Shown: positions 20,981 through 32,542 of the stretch, piece after piece
How the letters are laid out: every line of letters starts with the position of its first letter
Position numbering within the stretch: the first letter of the stretch is position 1
Source: Ceriagrion tenellum
Lineage: Eukaryota > Arthropoda > Insecta > Odonata > Coenagrionidae
Direction: 5' to 3'
Assembly: GCA_963169105.1 (NCBI GenBank)
Contig: OY720635.1
Coordinates: 157,867,645 to 157,931,644 of the forward strand
Length of the DNA stretch: 64,000 nt
Notes under the pieces: model-generated
Databases searched by the model: none
What the model was told of the DNA's origin: nothing
Seen by the model: the letters and a program-made list of their open reading frames with translations, nothing else
Position numbers and translations under genes: made by a program

Positions 20981-21911
20981 GTCGTGCGCATGAATATATA
21001 TTATGGATTGGGATCTCGATGCCAAAAACTGTTGTCTAGAATTTCATAAACAATTAACTTTTTGGAAAGTGGTGCCGCCTAGTGATGAAAGACGGAATTT
21101 CAAATGTAAATACAGTCGAGAGATTGTAAACACGTCTTACTGATTTTTCCATGAATACACATTGGTTTTTAATTACAAGTAATCATAATGTAGTGGATAA
21201 AAAATGTAGTACACGCGGGACGTAATTATACACTTTTTTAGTATCGTCCGGTCTACAAATTTAATTACACTAATGCACAATTAACTTCTTAGCACTTCGT
21301 GAATATTGCTATACTTAAAATTTATAATAATGCGAGGTGACTTCATGACTATTCCCAATGGCCATCATTGCAGGGTAGGTAAAAAGGAATGCACTTACCG
21401 CCGCCTTGAACAGATTCTTATTCTTCAATCCAAGTCTCCTATTTCGGATCCTCGTAGACACATACCCTGTATGGCAGCCTGGTACGAAGCAAGTTCTGTT
21501 TAAATACGGCATTCTATATTCTTCATTTAAGCCGAACGGGCTTAATGCATTCCAATTATAATCGGATTCTGAAAACAACGTAGTAGGCACATGATGAACG
21601 TTTCATTAACCTCTTACTGATTTCCTGGAATAGATATTTACTCTATAGCATTTAAAAAGTACATTTTAGATAACAAAAATAGCAATATATTATTCAAAGC
21701 ATCAAATAATTCATATCTCCTCGATCGTTATTGAAAATTCACCACAGTCTCACGTTAGCAGCAATCAACTACGTCTATTTACAATAACAACAGAAAAAAC
21801 TCAAATCGAAGTGGCAGGACTGGGTGAACTAAAAGTGGAAATTTCGGCAACACGTAGCCTAGGCAACAATGCCAAACATCCGAATCCATAATATATATTC
21901 ACGGTCGTACG
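20981..21911 (-). mobile_element. P-superfamily non-autonomous element with THAP exon
   Basis: Element 20989-21903 has a terminal inverted repeat CATGAATATATATTATGGAT (right end mutated to CACG). It is flanked by GTCGTGCG (20981-20988) and GTCGTACG (21904-21911), an 8-bp target duplication with one mismatch. Known: P elements make 8-bp duplications, begin CATGA in Drosophila, and their transposase starts with a THAP domain. The element carries such an exon on the minus strand. A second copy lies at 40145-41068. Confidence 0.8.
21399..21512 (-). CDS. THAP zinc-finger first exon inside the P-type element (partial)
   Basis: ATG at 21512 (minus) opens 38 codons: MPYLNRTCFVPGCHTGY, then a basic stretch, then LKNKNLFKAA, ending exactly at a GTAAGTGC splice donor. 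Known: a THAP domain begins MP-x-C-x(2-4)-C with GC-x-GY and continues to a later Cys-x2-His in the next exon, which is absent here. The frame is also open upstream of the ATG. Inferred: a relic of the transposase first exon kept in a deleted, non-autonomous element. The donor is intact, so splicing into neighbouring sequence is conceivable. Confidence 0.6.
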
Positions 21912-24900
21912 ATTCGTCCGAACGTACATACGACTTAGTAAAATTGCTTAACAATCTACCGAATAGTTTCCATTTTTCCCTCCCCGGACTTTCAGAACCC
22001 TTTCAGTCAGCAGCCGAGTCCTTTTCTTATTTTGAATCGGATGGTGACGCGATAATCCCCTTGGTCGATCCAAATATTTTAAATGGATTTTAACCCCTTT
22101 CCATTTTTTTCGGCCCACGGTTTCGAAAAACGGACCTGAAGTGTATGTAGCGTTTCCATTTTTCCTGGTCTCTATATCTCCAGCATGCCAAGGCATTGCT
22201 CTTCTGCCATTACTCCATTGCTTGGTTCTTGTCGCAATTCAATCTTAGTTAATCTCACTGTATTTCTCCGTTACTCTCTACTCGACGTCGTCCAGTAGCT
22301 TCTTTTTTTTCGTCATGACAATTCCTCAAACACATGGCTCACTTGTTTCTCTTAGCATCTACCTCTTTTGGATTTTCTTTCTTCGTTCAGCTCTCGTTAT
22401 CCCTGTACGCAGATATCCACACTTTCCCTCATCACCGTACCTTTTTCATCCCCCATTAACCCCATTTTTCACTCACTCTTAATGGACTAAGATGGCTCTC
22501 TCTTAATCTGATAACTCCTATCGCTCCCTTTTTTCCTAAATACACCTCGAAATTTAACTTTCCCCTCCCATCTGCATGAAATCCTCTTGAACTCTCGAGT
22601 TTTTCGTCATTTGCGATACATTATGGTTCTAATCTTCAACGAAACAATAAAAGCTAATTTCGCTCCCATCTTGCATACGTTCATCAAGATATAATTCCTT
22701 ATCTTTATCACGGGATCTCCGGTGATTCCCCTAGCACTACTGCGCACCTACGCACATAATGATTGCTGAAATGGACATTGGTTATTGGTAAACACATTCT
22801 CCAGCGATATTATGTTTTGCACTTACGTCGCTACTCGTAAAAGGACCACAATGGTTCATATTTCATTCATATATCACGCGTTTTCCATCCATTACGTGTC
22901 AGACACCAGTCATTATTGTTGTTCTACTTCCTCCTTTCGCTTCATTGCAAACATCTCTTTTAAATCTATACACATTAAAAATAATAAAAAAAACGATTTG
23001 CACGCTATACACTCCCGCAGCCACTGACGGACTCCAGCAAAATTTTCCGCACATGTGTCTTAGAACCTAGAATAATCAATAGGCGATGCTAGACAGTTCA
23101 TAGGGTCCCAAAATACGGAATTGTGGACTAGCGATATATTAGAATTTTGCACGCTGTTTAATATTTATGAGCTCAGCCCTAGAAGTTATAGAACCGAGAA
23201 TTAAATTTGATTAAATATACTGTAATTTTCCACATTTTTTAATATTTCTTCCATGAATGGTTACTTGGAATTTCCAAAACGCTAAATTTCGAGTGAACTG
23301 CTTGAAAATGACGTAGGGCACATTGCAACTGGTCGTGAGGAAACTTTATAAAAAGTGTGGAAAATTACTAGGTGTTTTTATTCGCTATGATTAACTTCCG
23401 CAAGGTTTATTATCTACCATCAGCTTCACTGGAAAGTATTAGTTGAGCGTATTCATCGAAGCTTGGTGGTATATGGAGGATGACCGTTATGGACTCAAAG
23501 AAATAAAAACCTGATTCTGTCCACCAAATTCTGATGAGACCCGGGTGGTAAGAATAAATCTTTAGTGGAAAACTAAGCAGTTCATCATTTCATCAGAGCA
23601 AATGTTTTGCCTGTGTAAGTTAAAGTCTGTGCCATGATTGCCCCTTGGGGTTCAAAATCAGTGATATTTACGTCACCTCATAACGGATGATGGATTGTCA
23701 TTTTGCATGAAATCACGAAATGTTAGCCCTGTGAAGGAAACAGGCCATATAAAAAAACACCCCTGAGAAAGGCTGTGAAGTTACCCCCACGGCACTTTAT
23801 ATGAAAGGTTATTTCTCTCCGTTAAGAGGGCTATCCTATTATACACTATTATATTAGGGGTCATTTTACCAGAGATTAGCTAGCTTTTTTCTCAAAAGAA
23901 AAGCTTTAGATTTTGTTTAAAGATTACTTTTCTCATTAATCCTATACATTTATTCTCATTCCCCAGTGTATTGATTTGTTGGCTGGAGAAAAACTCATAT
24001 TATATGAAATATTTTCCAATGCCATTGTGCGGCGTCCATTATGGTATTTTCTGTCTGTTACTAATTATTCCTAAATTCATATATGTATAGCCTCGGCGAA
24101 CTCTAGGACTCTCTGAATGGTTTCACTCATCGCTCGTGCAAGTGTTTCGTATAGTGGTTCTGTGAGTTCTTATAGGTTTATGGTTCACCCTAATAGAAAA
24201 AAATTATTACAAAATTCTATATTTTTGCGGAGTCAGCCATTTTGAAAGCCGTCCGACTTATATAGCAACCAATCATTGGCCGCCGATGTGAGTCATCTCT
24301 ATTGTTGCCGTCATTAAAAGGAGTGACGAGTGCATTCTATTATCGCGCCATCTTGGTATTTACGTCTCCCATTATTTGTTCCTTTCCACTAAGTCTTTTT
24401 GTGGGCAACGATAACCAGAGAACGTGGAATGAAAATACTAAAAAAAAGTATCGCAACGACATGAAAGCAGATTTCGTAAAAAGTGTGACAGATAAAATTC
24501 GCCAAGCATGGGTATCATTGCTTGCTTATCTGCACTTAGCACTTTCTTGAAAGTATATCTCACCGTGGTTTCTCCCCAAGTTCATCATTGATTAACGAGG
24601 ACTTTAGGTCACTTCGCCGAAATGCACGATGTCGAAATAAATTCGAACTTTGATGAAGTCGTGTGTTACAGCTACGTACTCTAACGAGCTTTCTTATTCT
24701 CAAATGCGAGAGAGGTGAACAGTGAAGTAAAAATTGATATTTTTCATTTTATTATTCCACATAACCTATGGATTTGGAAAACATAACATTCATATGTGTG
24801 TTAGCTGACCTCACAGCGAATTTCTGTGATTTTTGTGACGGACGATCATATTGAGGATAAGCATAACTTGCTAGTGGGATACTAACAAACATCAAGGTTC

Positions 24901-27900
24901 ACATTCATGCGTTATGATGACAAAATATGCCTTTGTGATCGCAGATAACCTTATTTTACATATGTAACTTTCAGCGTATCAACATGACGATGAGATCCTC
25001 TTATAAGACTTATAGCTATCTTGACCTGCCGCTATCCTTTCGGATCCAAAATGGTGGATTATCCCGCTTGTTTGGATAAAACCATTAACACTTGGCGTCA
25101 CAAATTTTTCTCCAAATGATCGAATCCCGAACCGTCGTGGTGATTATCGCATGCGTAAACGGCTGATTATCGCAGAGGTTTGCGAAAATATTGCATCGCC
25201 CTTGACCATCCTTGATATTTTCCATGCTAAACTTATCAAACGCGGACAGGATGGAACAACCCAACAATCAACGAAGGTGAATCGAGGAAGCCATGCGAAA
25301 ACATTGTTATTTTCGCATACAATAATTATCCCGGCGTTCGAAAATGGCCTTCCTTCCCAGATCACCTCGTCATTCTCGTCCGCATATACGTCACCTCCGT
25401 CCATCGCATTCAATGCCCCAATGTGAGGGAAGGTGTGGGACTTAAAACACTGGAGAGGACGCCGAAAAGTGAAGAGGATCAGAAGAAGAGTGTGTGACGA
25501 AGCACTTCTTGAGCAACGAAGCACTTTGCGGCTGTTCTGCGAGGACCACCTCTTTCAAAGGATCCTTTGACGTCCTGTGCAAATAATCACGGCATGGAAA
25601 TGGAGGAGAATGGCACGAGAGGTAGAAAGCGCTAAAAGAACTTATATAGGATCTTAAACTTTTTCTATTTTGATTTCCTACGCATACTTTTCGATTTGAC
25701 CTTCACCACGCGCCGATTCTGCGCGTTACAATCACCTAACGCTCTTCGGCCCTGTCCAGTAGTCATTGAAAGTGAACGGACGCACGATATGACATGCATA
25801 TTTCGTTTCTTCTCGTTCACTATACCCACTTGCATAGCACTAATAAGGCAGGGTAGGCCGTTTTTTTGGGACCCGTTTTTGGGTCGTAAGCTGGGTGGCG
25901 TAGTTTGGATTACATCAAGGCCTAGCAAGGCTTGATACTTGTGTGTTATTTGGTTACAGAGACAGCAATGCGAGGAAATACAGAAGGGAAGGGAGTCATT
26001 TTAGATGTCGTATTGATACATTTTCGAGGTCGAAACGGTTCAAGGTGGGTCAAGCTCATCTAAATCTTAATTGTTGAAAATGGTTAGTTCTTACTTTCTT
26101 TTGCAAACGAATTGTTACTTCGGTTATTTCCGCCGGAAACGTATTCTCAAACTGCACATTTTCTGTATATAAGCGATGAAATATGTAACTTTTCAGTTAT
26201 AAAAGATGTAAATATCTACTTGATTCCAATCTGTCATTACAAAAAACTAAGTTATAGGAGCTTTCATCCATTGTAACTGATCCGACTGGCTGACGTCATC
26301 CGGAATACGTCATGATTCATTTTGGTCAAAGGGAACGTCCTACCATTTTATAGTGGGAACGTGCCTGCCCGTATGAAAACGCCCGATATTTCTTCTTGTT
26401 GGTAAGACACGGCCTTTCGGCACAACTCCCTCAGCAAGTGAATCATGGCATGAGCATTGGAGCAACAATGAATGCCACATCGGGAAACGATATTTTTTTA
26501 CCTCTGGCAACAGGCAATTAAAATAAAATTACATTAACTAGTATTTGTTTTCATTGACTTGAATGACAATGAAATTAAAGTACCAAAACTTTATAAGTTT
26601 CCTAGGTGAAAGGGAATTGCTGGATTCATTTGGTACGGAATCATAAATGAGAGAGTTGGAGCTTTCCATTTACTCCGTTTCGCTGCTCCTTTAGTGGCAC
26701 ACTGCAGCGCACTTGCTTTTCATTTGTTTCAGACCCCGCGCAATAGGAGGCAAGTGCATTTAAAAATAGATGTGTTAACAACAAAATGAACCTCGATTAT
26801 CGCAACCGCGATTGCTGTTTATGCGTTGTTTTGTAGTTAAGGTTGCAATGGATAATTTAGGGTTTTCAATTTCTCCATGTCAAAAAGCGTTTATGTATTT
26901 TAATGCTGACATACCATTATCGTCGTTCGAGGGCTCTCAAGTACGTTGACGTGTTCCTATCTGCACTGACTTCAACACGCTGAAGGGAGGACTTTCAGTA
27001 ATGTTGTAATGTCGGCGGGTGATAGAAAATTTTATCGTTTTCCCCTGTTCGCATCGGTTGACGTTTCGGCCATTCTTTCTTTGGCCAAATGACATTTATG
27101 GGCTGCGATCTCATCCGTGAATCTTCCGGCAATCGAATTTGGCAGTTATAAGAGGCAGTAGTTCAAATTCTATAGTGTGGGGTGGGGTGGATGGTGAACG
27201 GGACTTTTGATAGTTTAAGAGAGAGTGACCGTGATTACAGGTACTATGAAATTATCTTAAAAAATGGGTGAAAATTTTCATCTTTTAAGTGTACTGTAAC
27301 ACACGTTTTATTGCTCTCCGTAATATTTTTCACTTTTACACCAAGAAAAACAACCTTCACTCCTAATTTTTATTTTCTCGTCTTCTTTTCCGGCCGTCCC
27401 TTTTTCAGTTCTCCCTTTGTTATTGTTGGGATTGTTTATTTTCGTCATAACTTTGGTAACATAACATAATCATCACCTTCCGGGCCTAGGGATCGTCGTC
27501 CCGCTATAGTACTAATAACAATTACTCTCCTCTCTGCTGACTTGATCTTGACTCCGAAAAGTTAAACTTCCTGAGCTAAAGATGCAGATTCGTCGACGTA
27601 TATTCATTTCAGTTACTTCTCTTTCCAATCCGTGGAATCTGCGTAGCATACACCCCTGACTAACTCATAACATATGCAGTATTGATAGAAATTCGTTAAC
27701 GATACAAAAACTAACACTAAGGCGTCTTCGTATCTATCTAAGTATACACCGGAATAATAAAGCCTGTAGGCGATAAAATGATTTCTCCATTGGTTCCTAT
27801 TGGACGGTTTCCTCTTTACATTCTGCAATGCTGACACAGGTTGCTATGGATGCGCTTTTCAAAGCTTTTTTTTTTTAAACCACGTAAACGTTCTCGCAAT

Positions 27901-28285
27901 TTCGAGTTGAAAACGAAATTCGACGATGAAAATAAGAGTTAATTGTATTTCCTTTATTTTGATTTCCTTAATCTTACGAGCTTCATTTCTAATTTAAATT
28001 TCTAAAAGAAACGAAGTCTTCAAGGGACGGAAATGAACTTCATTAGCATTTCCGGTTGATATTGATGTGAATGATCCGGAGATGAACCAGACATCATGTG
28101 CACAAAAAGTACCTTGTTGCCTGCGGCGCAGAGGCATTTAATAATGTGCAGTTTTAGAGCTGTTCATCCTACAGTTCTCGAAAAAAATGTTTTCGTTGGA
28201 ATGCAAAAGTTGTCGTTTTAAGCTTATCTTTTTTACATTGCAGGACATTTTCAAAGAACCACGGAACTAGCTACGCAATAACTTC
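21912..28285. other. long stretch without a recognised gene
   Basis: Mostly AT-rich, low-similarity sequence. Frames that were examined: 24302-24550 (ends in a charged stretch NENTKKKYRNDMKADF), 25144-25524 minus overlapping 25151-25426 plus, and 25665-25935 on both strands. None shows a family motif or splice support. No member of the repeat families found elsewhere in the window was seen here, which makes this the least repeat-dense part of the window. Confidence 0.35.
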
Positions 28286-28295
28286 AGCAAAGTCA

Positions 28296-28368
28296 CTCGC
28301 CAGTGAGCAGTCGTTAGGGTACTCGGCGCGTAATCGAGGGATCTGGGTTCGATTCCCAGTCCAGGCGA
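28296..28368 (+). mobile_element. tRNA-derived SINE head
   Basis: A B-box GGTTCGATTCC match at about 28347-28357, preceded by TAGGGTACTCGGCGCG and AATCGAGGGATCTG, and followed by CCAGTCCAGGCGAATGATT. The order and the GGCGRATGATT junction match the tRNA-like arms at 62.7-63.0 kb, so it is a related, single, non-inverted copy. The tail could not be delimited. Confidence 0.5.
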
Positions 28369-28825
28369 ATGATTGTTCCACTGTCAATTTCACACAGTGG
28401 CACAATGTAGGATATAGCAATCAATTTTCCGCTCCGAATTCCTGTATTTTCCCCTTACCTATCCAGTATTAATTTATGTTTTTGCGACATCAATGATTGT
28501 CCGTTCGGAAAAATGCAAGTACATAATATCTGCTTCAAGATGTCTTTCGCTGTCTATTTAGGTATGAGAACTTGATAAATTACTGTTTCAGGATAAACTA
28601 CCCATATGCCTTCAAAAAATGAAGGACTAATGAACTGCAAATTTTATTTCCTTCTAAAATGGCCACGCACCACTGCAGTATCATGGCTGATTTCATTAAT
28701 CTTACGAGGTTGTGCTTCCCTAACTTATGATGCTTCTTTGTTGAGGAGCCATATTCTATACATCAATATTTAATGGGATCGATAGATAATATGGTTGGTG
28801 GAGTTCCTCACAAGGATTCCCAGAG
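28369..28825. other. no gene seen
   Basis: No recognisable feature. Confidence 0.35.
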
Positions 28826-28829
28826 GCAC

Positions 28830-29215
28830 TTGAACCTCTTGGTCCATAGCGCCAGTCCCCTTACAGGATATCACCCCCTGGAGTCCGATTGCCTTGCTTG
28901 AGGCAAGCAAGTCCCATCTGGAAATTTCCCTAACTCCATTGGGATCCAAGAATGGTGAGCTCAGATATTTTTATTCCAAGTCCTCATCACAGCAGTATAG
29001 TACGTATGATGATGTTTCATCATCTTCTTCGCACTGCCTACATATGGCTGAATCTGAGGTCATCTTGAGATGTGGCAGCCTCATGACTTAACATCGGCCT
29101 ACAAAGAGCCTCACTATCGTTCTAGTTGACCCCTGTTTAGCAAGAGAAGTCTCTTTTCGAGACCAGGCTTTGGTTCCACTAAATGAAGTTTGGTCTCCCG
29201 CAGCCGTGGTGTGAT
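28830..29215 (-). pseudogene. C-terminal region of an RNase-H-type non-LTR retrotransposon (decayed)
   Basis: The minus strand reads LFVGRC, then VMRLPHLKMTSDSAICRQC, then EEDDETSSYVLYCC, then LSSPFLDPNGVREISR and LLASSKAIGLQ. Known: TGHC-x-LR-HL, then S-x-CR-C-x-EDEET-x-H-L-x-C, then LG-x-L-P-x-V and LL-x-F-x-x-TGL is the C-terminal block after RNase H in LOA/Jockey/R1-type elements. The His of the CCHC-like motif reads Y here. It is broken by a stop and frameshifts. Confidence 0.6.
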
Positions 29216-31700
29216 CAGTCACAAAGCTGAGCTGCAATATTTAGTTGCATCTACAGCCAAATATTTTAAAATATTTGAAACAATTTTCTTATTGATTTTT
29301 AATTGAAAAGTAGCTTCGATTGTCAACTTTCGAATATGGGCGAGAAAAGGAAACGGGAAAGAACCCTCTATATATATATATCCTATTTGTATGCCGCGTC
29401 GTGCCTGTTTTTCTTCGCCTTGCAACTTGGGGAGGATTAATCGCACGGCCTTCGCTTTTGCGTCTTTGTTTGTTCGCCCTGACGACGGACGCGGCGCAGG
29501 CGCATAGGTCCACATTTTTTCGGCCCCCTGGGAAATGGGCCGATGTTGCACGTAGGGGTGGGCGTGAGAGGGACTCAGGTTTTTTTCATCTCCTAAAGTC
29601 TGGCTCGATCAAAAGATCTTAACAAACATTTCTTGTTCTAAACTGCCCTTCTTACTAAATTTGTCAAATTTACGTTGCTTGGCTACCGTTACAGCAACAC
29701 GACATACATTTTCTTACGTGAAACTTGTAAATTATTGTTCCATTCAATATCATATTTTTATAATATGGCTGTTTCAAAGCGATCAGAATTATAAATAGTC
29801 ATTATACCCGTAAGTGCTGGTTTAAGTGGAAGCCAATGAAAATTCCTCTGGACTTTTACAAATGGTGGTGGCGCCAATCCAATTCTCAGCGCAGGTTCCT
29901 CCTTTCCTAATCTCTTCAATTAAACCAATTCTCTTTCTTTCCCTTTCCCGCTTACCCATGATCCTTTCCTTTACCCTGAAAAAATTCCCGTGTAAATGGA
30001 TTGACTTTTAACTGTTAATATCTTTAGGGCAAGTCCGTTAAATTTAGGTAGGGGCATGATGTCTACATTCGGACCAAACATCGAAGAATAGGATGTTTCA
30101 AAGCATTAGGAACGTTAGCAAAAGATTGAAGCTAAAGGCAACGGCCGACCACTTTGACACGTACCGGATCCCTCTTAAATCTGCAACTATGTTATAACTT
30201 GTTTATTTTTATACTGATCAACGTTTTCTTTACCCGGGTGGTACATAATACAAATTTGTATATATCAATCATGTTATCACTTATATTAAACAATACTTTC
30301 CAACACCTGTATCACATGAAATACAACAATCACACATCAAGCTTCCTCATTTCTCACCTCCGTCCAAGCCATGTCCCACTTCTGTTTCCTTCTTGGTATA
30401 GTCCTTTTCCTCCTTGAATTGTCCACCCTCTCCACTTCCCGACGCTTGTATTTATTTTCTTTGTTTTTCCACACTCCTCCACACACACACACACACCACT
30501 TATACGTACACTTTTTCACTCCTCTCCACGCGCTCTGACCTCCTTCCAACAAAACTCTCCCATAACTTCTACGTGATTTCCCCCAAAAATCCTATCCCCC
30601 AACAATATCCTCCCAGTTCAGACATTTCGCGCGAGACAGAACTGCCAACCTGTAAAACTATTACAATGTTGGCAAGCTGTTACGCCACAAAGTCTGTCGG
30701 TCACCGAAGTCACTTGAACTCTTTGGACTAAGCTCGGATTCGTAGTGTACGTGATCGTCCTATTTTTCTCGAGGACCAATGCCCCTGACAGCTAGAACCA
30801 GACATAGATTGAATTGAAATTGAGCATCGTGATGAATTTGAATAATTACTTATAACTGAAATGAGAATAATTACGAAACATTTTTAAGAAGTAAAATATC
30901 CCAAAAACAGTGGACGAGCTTCAATAATAACTGCAATGCCTTGATATTTAGGTAAGAATATGATAAACAAATATTGTTTTAAATGTTAAATAAGAATTGC
31001 AATGGGAATATGATTTACTTGCGAGGTCAATCTATGTCGGAAATCACAAGATTCGTCTATTTAAGCGTCTAAGATTAGTGGACTATTCCCACACATTGGC
31101 CATGTGTTGTGGACGAGTTAATTTTATGGTAAACCGGCATCTTACTCGCTCGCCTTGGGACCATCAATTATTTCATTTAATCGATGGTGAGGAATGAAAG
31201 AAAATGCCGTCGCATAAGCCAGTTTTGACGGCAACTGCAAAATGGACTTAAGGCACTTTGATCATGCGGCCGATTACCTCGAAGATAGCAAATCAACGAC
31301 GCAAAATCGGTCGGAAATCGGTTCCCTGGAACATTTATCTGCGGCGAATTCCATTGTTAAATTGCTTTATTGTGCGTAGTGGAGGCTTAATCGTTATATT
31401 TATCATCAATTCCGTATCTTCACTTTATTGTCATTTAATTGTTCGCCTTCGCAGTATAATTCAAGCTCTTCAAAGCCACTGGACGATAAGATCAGCTATA
31501 CTTGTTAAGACCAGAATAGTCCAAGTAAAATGCTCATGCGAGCGGAGGGAAACCACCTGAGCGGTATTTGTTGAAATGGTAGTGAGGGATTGGCTGAGAA
31601 TTGAATTATACTCGCATTAACGCTCGTGTCCTGATACAGGAGCGATTTTGAATTTGGTAAGGTTTTTTTGCTTTTTCAGTCCGAGAGGGAATAAAAAGAA
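29216..31700. other. no gene seen; small simple repeats
   Basis: Holds a (TA)n tract near 29371-29382, a locally GC-rich part at 29400-29560 and an (AC)8 tract at 30481-30496. The frames here run against each other on both strands without motif support. Confidence 0.35.
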
Positions 31701-31706
31701 GAGTGG

Positions 31707-31754
31707 ATGAATGACATGAGGGAAACATCTTGATGTTTCCCTCATGTCATTCAT
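31707..31754. repeat. perfect hairpin, 23-bp arms
   Basis: Left arm 31707-31729 and right arm 31732-31754 are exact reverse complements with a 2-nt loop (TT). Confidence 0.95.
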
Positions 31755-31760
31755 GAAAAT

Positions 31761-31835
31761 TCTCACTGAATTTCTTTCTTGAAATTTGGAAATGATGGAC
31801 TCATTTCCAAATTTCAAGAAAGAAATTCAGTGAGA
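31761..31835. repeat. perfect hairpin, 35-bp arms
   Basis: Left arm 31761-31795 and right arm 31801-31835 are exact reverse complements with a 5-nt loop (TGGAC). It starts 6 bp after the previous hairpin and ends 8 bp before the TTAA of the next element. Confidence 0.95.
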
Positions 31836-31843
31836 GAAAGAAC

Positions 31844-32542
31844 TTAAGCTGTGTCCCAATTCGCCATTTAGGCAGCTAAATTGGTAGATTTAGGGAGGAC
31901 GCCATCTTGAAGTGTGTCCCAATTCGTTAGGCATCATGGGGGAGCGGATTTAGGTGCCTTTCTCGGGAGTGAAATTTAGGGTAGATGGAGTTTATCCTAA
32001 ATCCGCCTCCATATTGAATTTCCCATCATGCAAAGCGCTGCATGCGTCGTACAAGGAAACTCGTACCCAAGGAAGTAGTTGAAAGGTGGCAAACATGGCC
32101 GGCAAGTATTTTGTCTGCGGGTGAGAGAATTCTCTAATATTCCGCAACCCAACACCAGACTACAAAAGAAAAATTTTACTTAGTACACTTAAAAAAAAAG
32201 AATTTAAATCCCAGAACACCTACACAAACTTAAATACCCCGAAAACCAAAAACTAACGAATCTCCAAACAACGAAATGGATGAAAAAATGTTATTTTACT
32301 TTCCAAATCTCATAACGCATACATAGGTAGCCACAGGCGCAAAAAAGTCTTAATTTCAGGTTTTATTTGTTTCATTCAGTCCTTTATTAATTACTCATAT
32401 GTTGTTCATTCGTTTCCAGCTCGGTAGACGGCAATACTAGGAAGGATGTCCCAAATCAAGCTCCCTTAGCGAGAGGCATCTAAATATTTAGGTAGCTAAC
32501 CGCATCCTCCCTAATGCCTAACGAATTGGGACACGGCTTTAA
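31844..32542. mobile_element. TTAA-flanked non-autonomous DNA element (piggyBac-like target)
   Basis: TTAA lies on both sides (31844-31847 and 32539-32542). Terminal inverted repeat: GCTGTGTCCCAATTCG at the left, AGCCGTGTCCCAATTCG as reverse complement at the right. A second TGTGTCCCAATTCGTTAGG lies 70 bp inside the left end and pairs better with the right end, suggesting a nested or two-layered terminus. No transposase frame. The TTAA target fits piggyBac-type insertion, but the ends do not begin with CCC, so the superfamily is uncertain. Confidence 0.65.

Noticed and set aside
25144..25524. 126-codon minus-strand frame with an acidic stretch (GGDVYADENDEVIWEG), considered as a Harbinger-type nuclease
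   Set aside because: No catalytic D/D/E arrangement, no terminal repeats nearby, and an equally open frame on the other strand.
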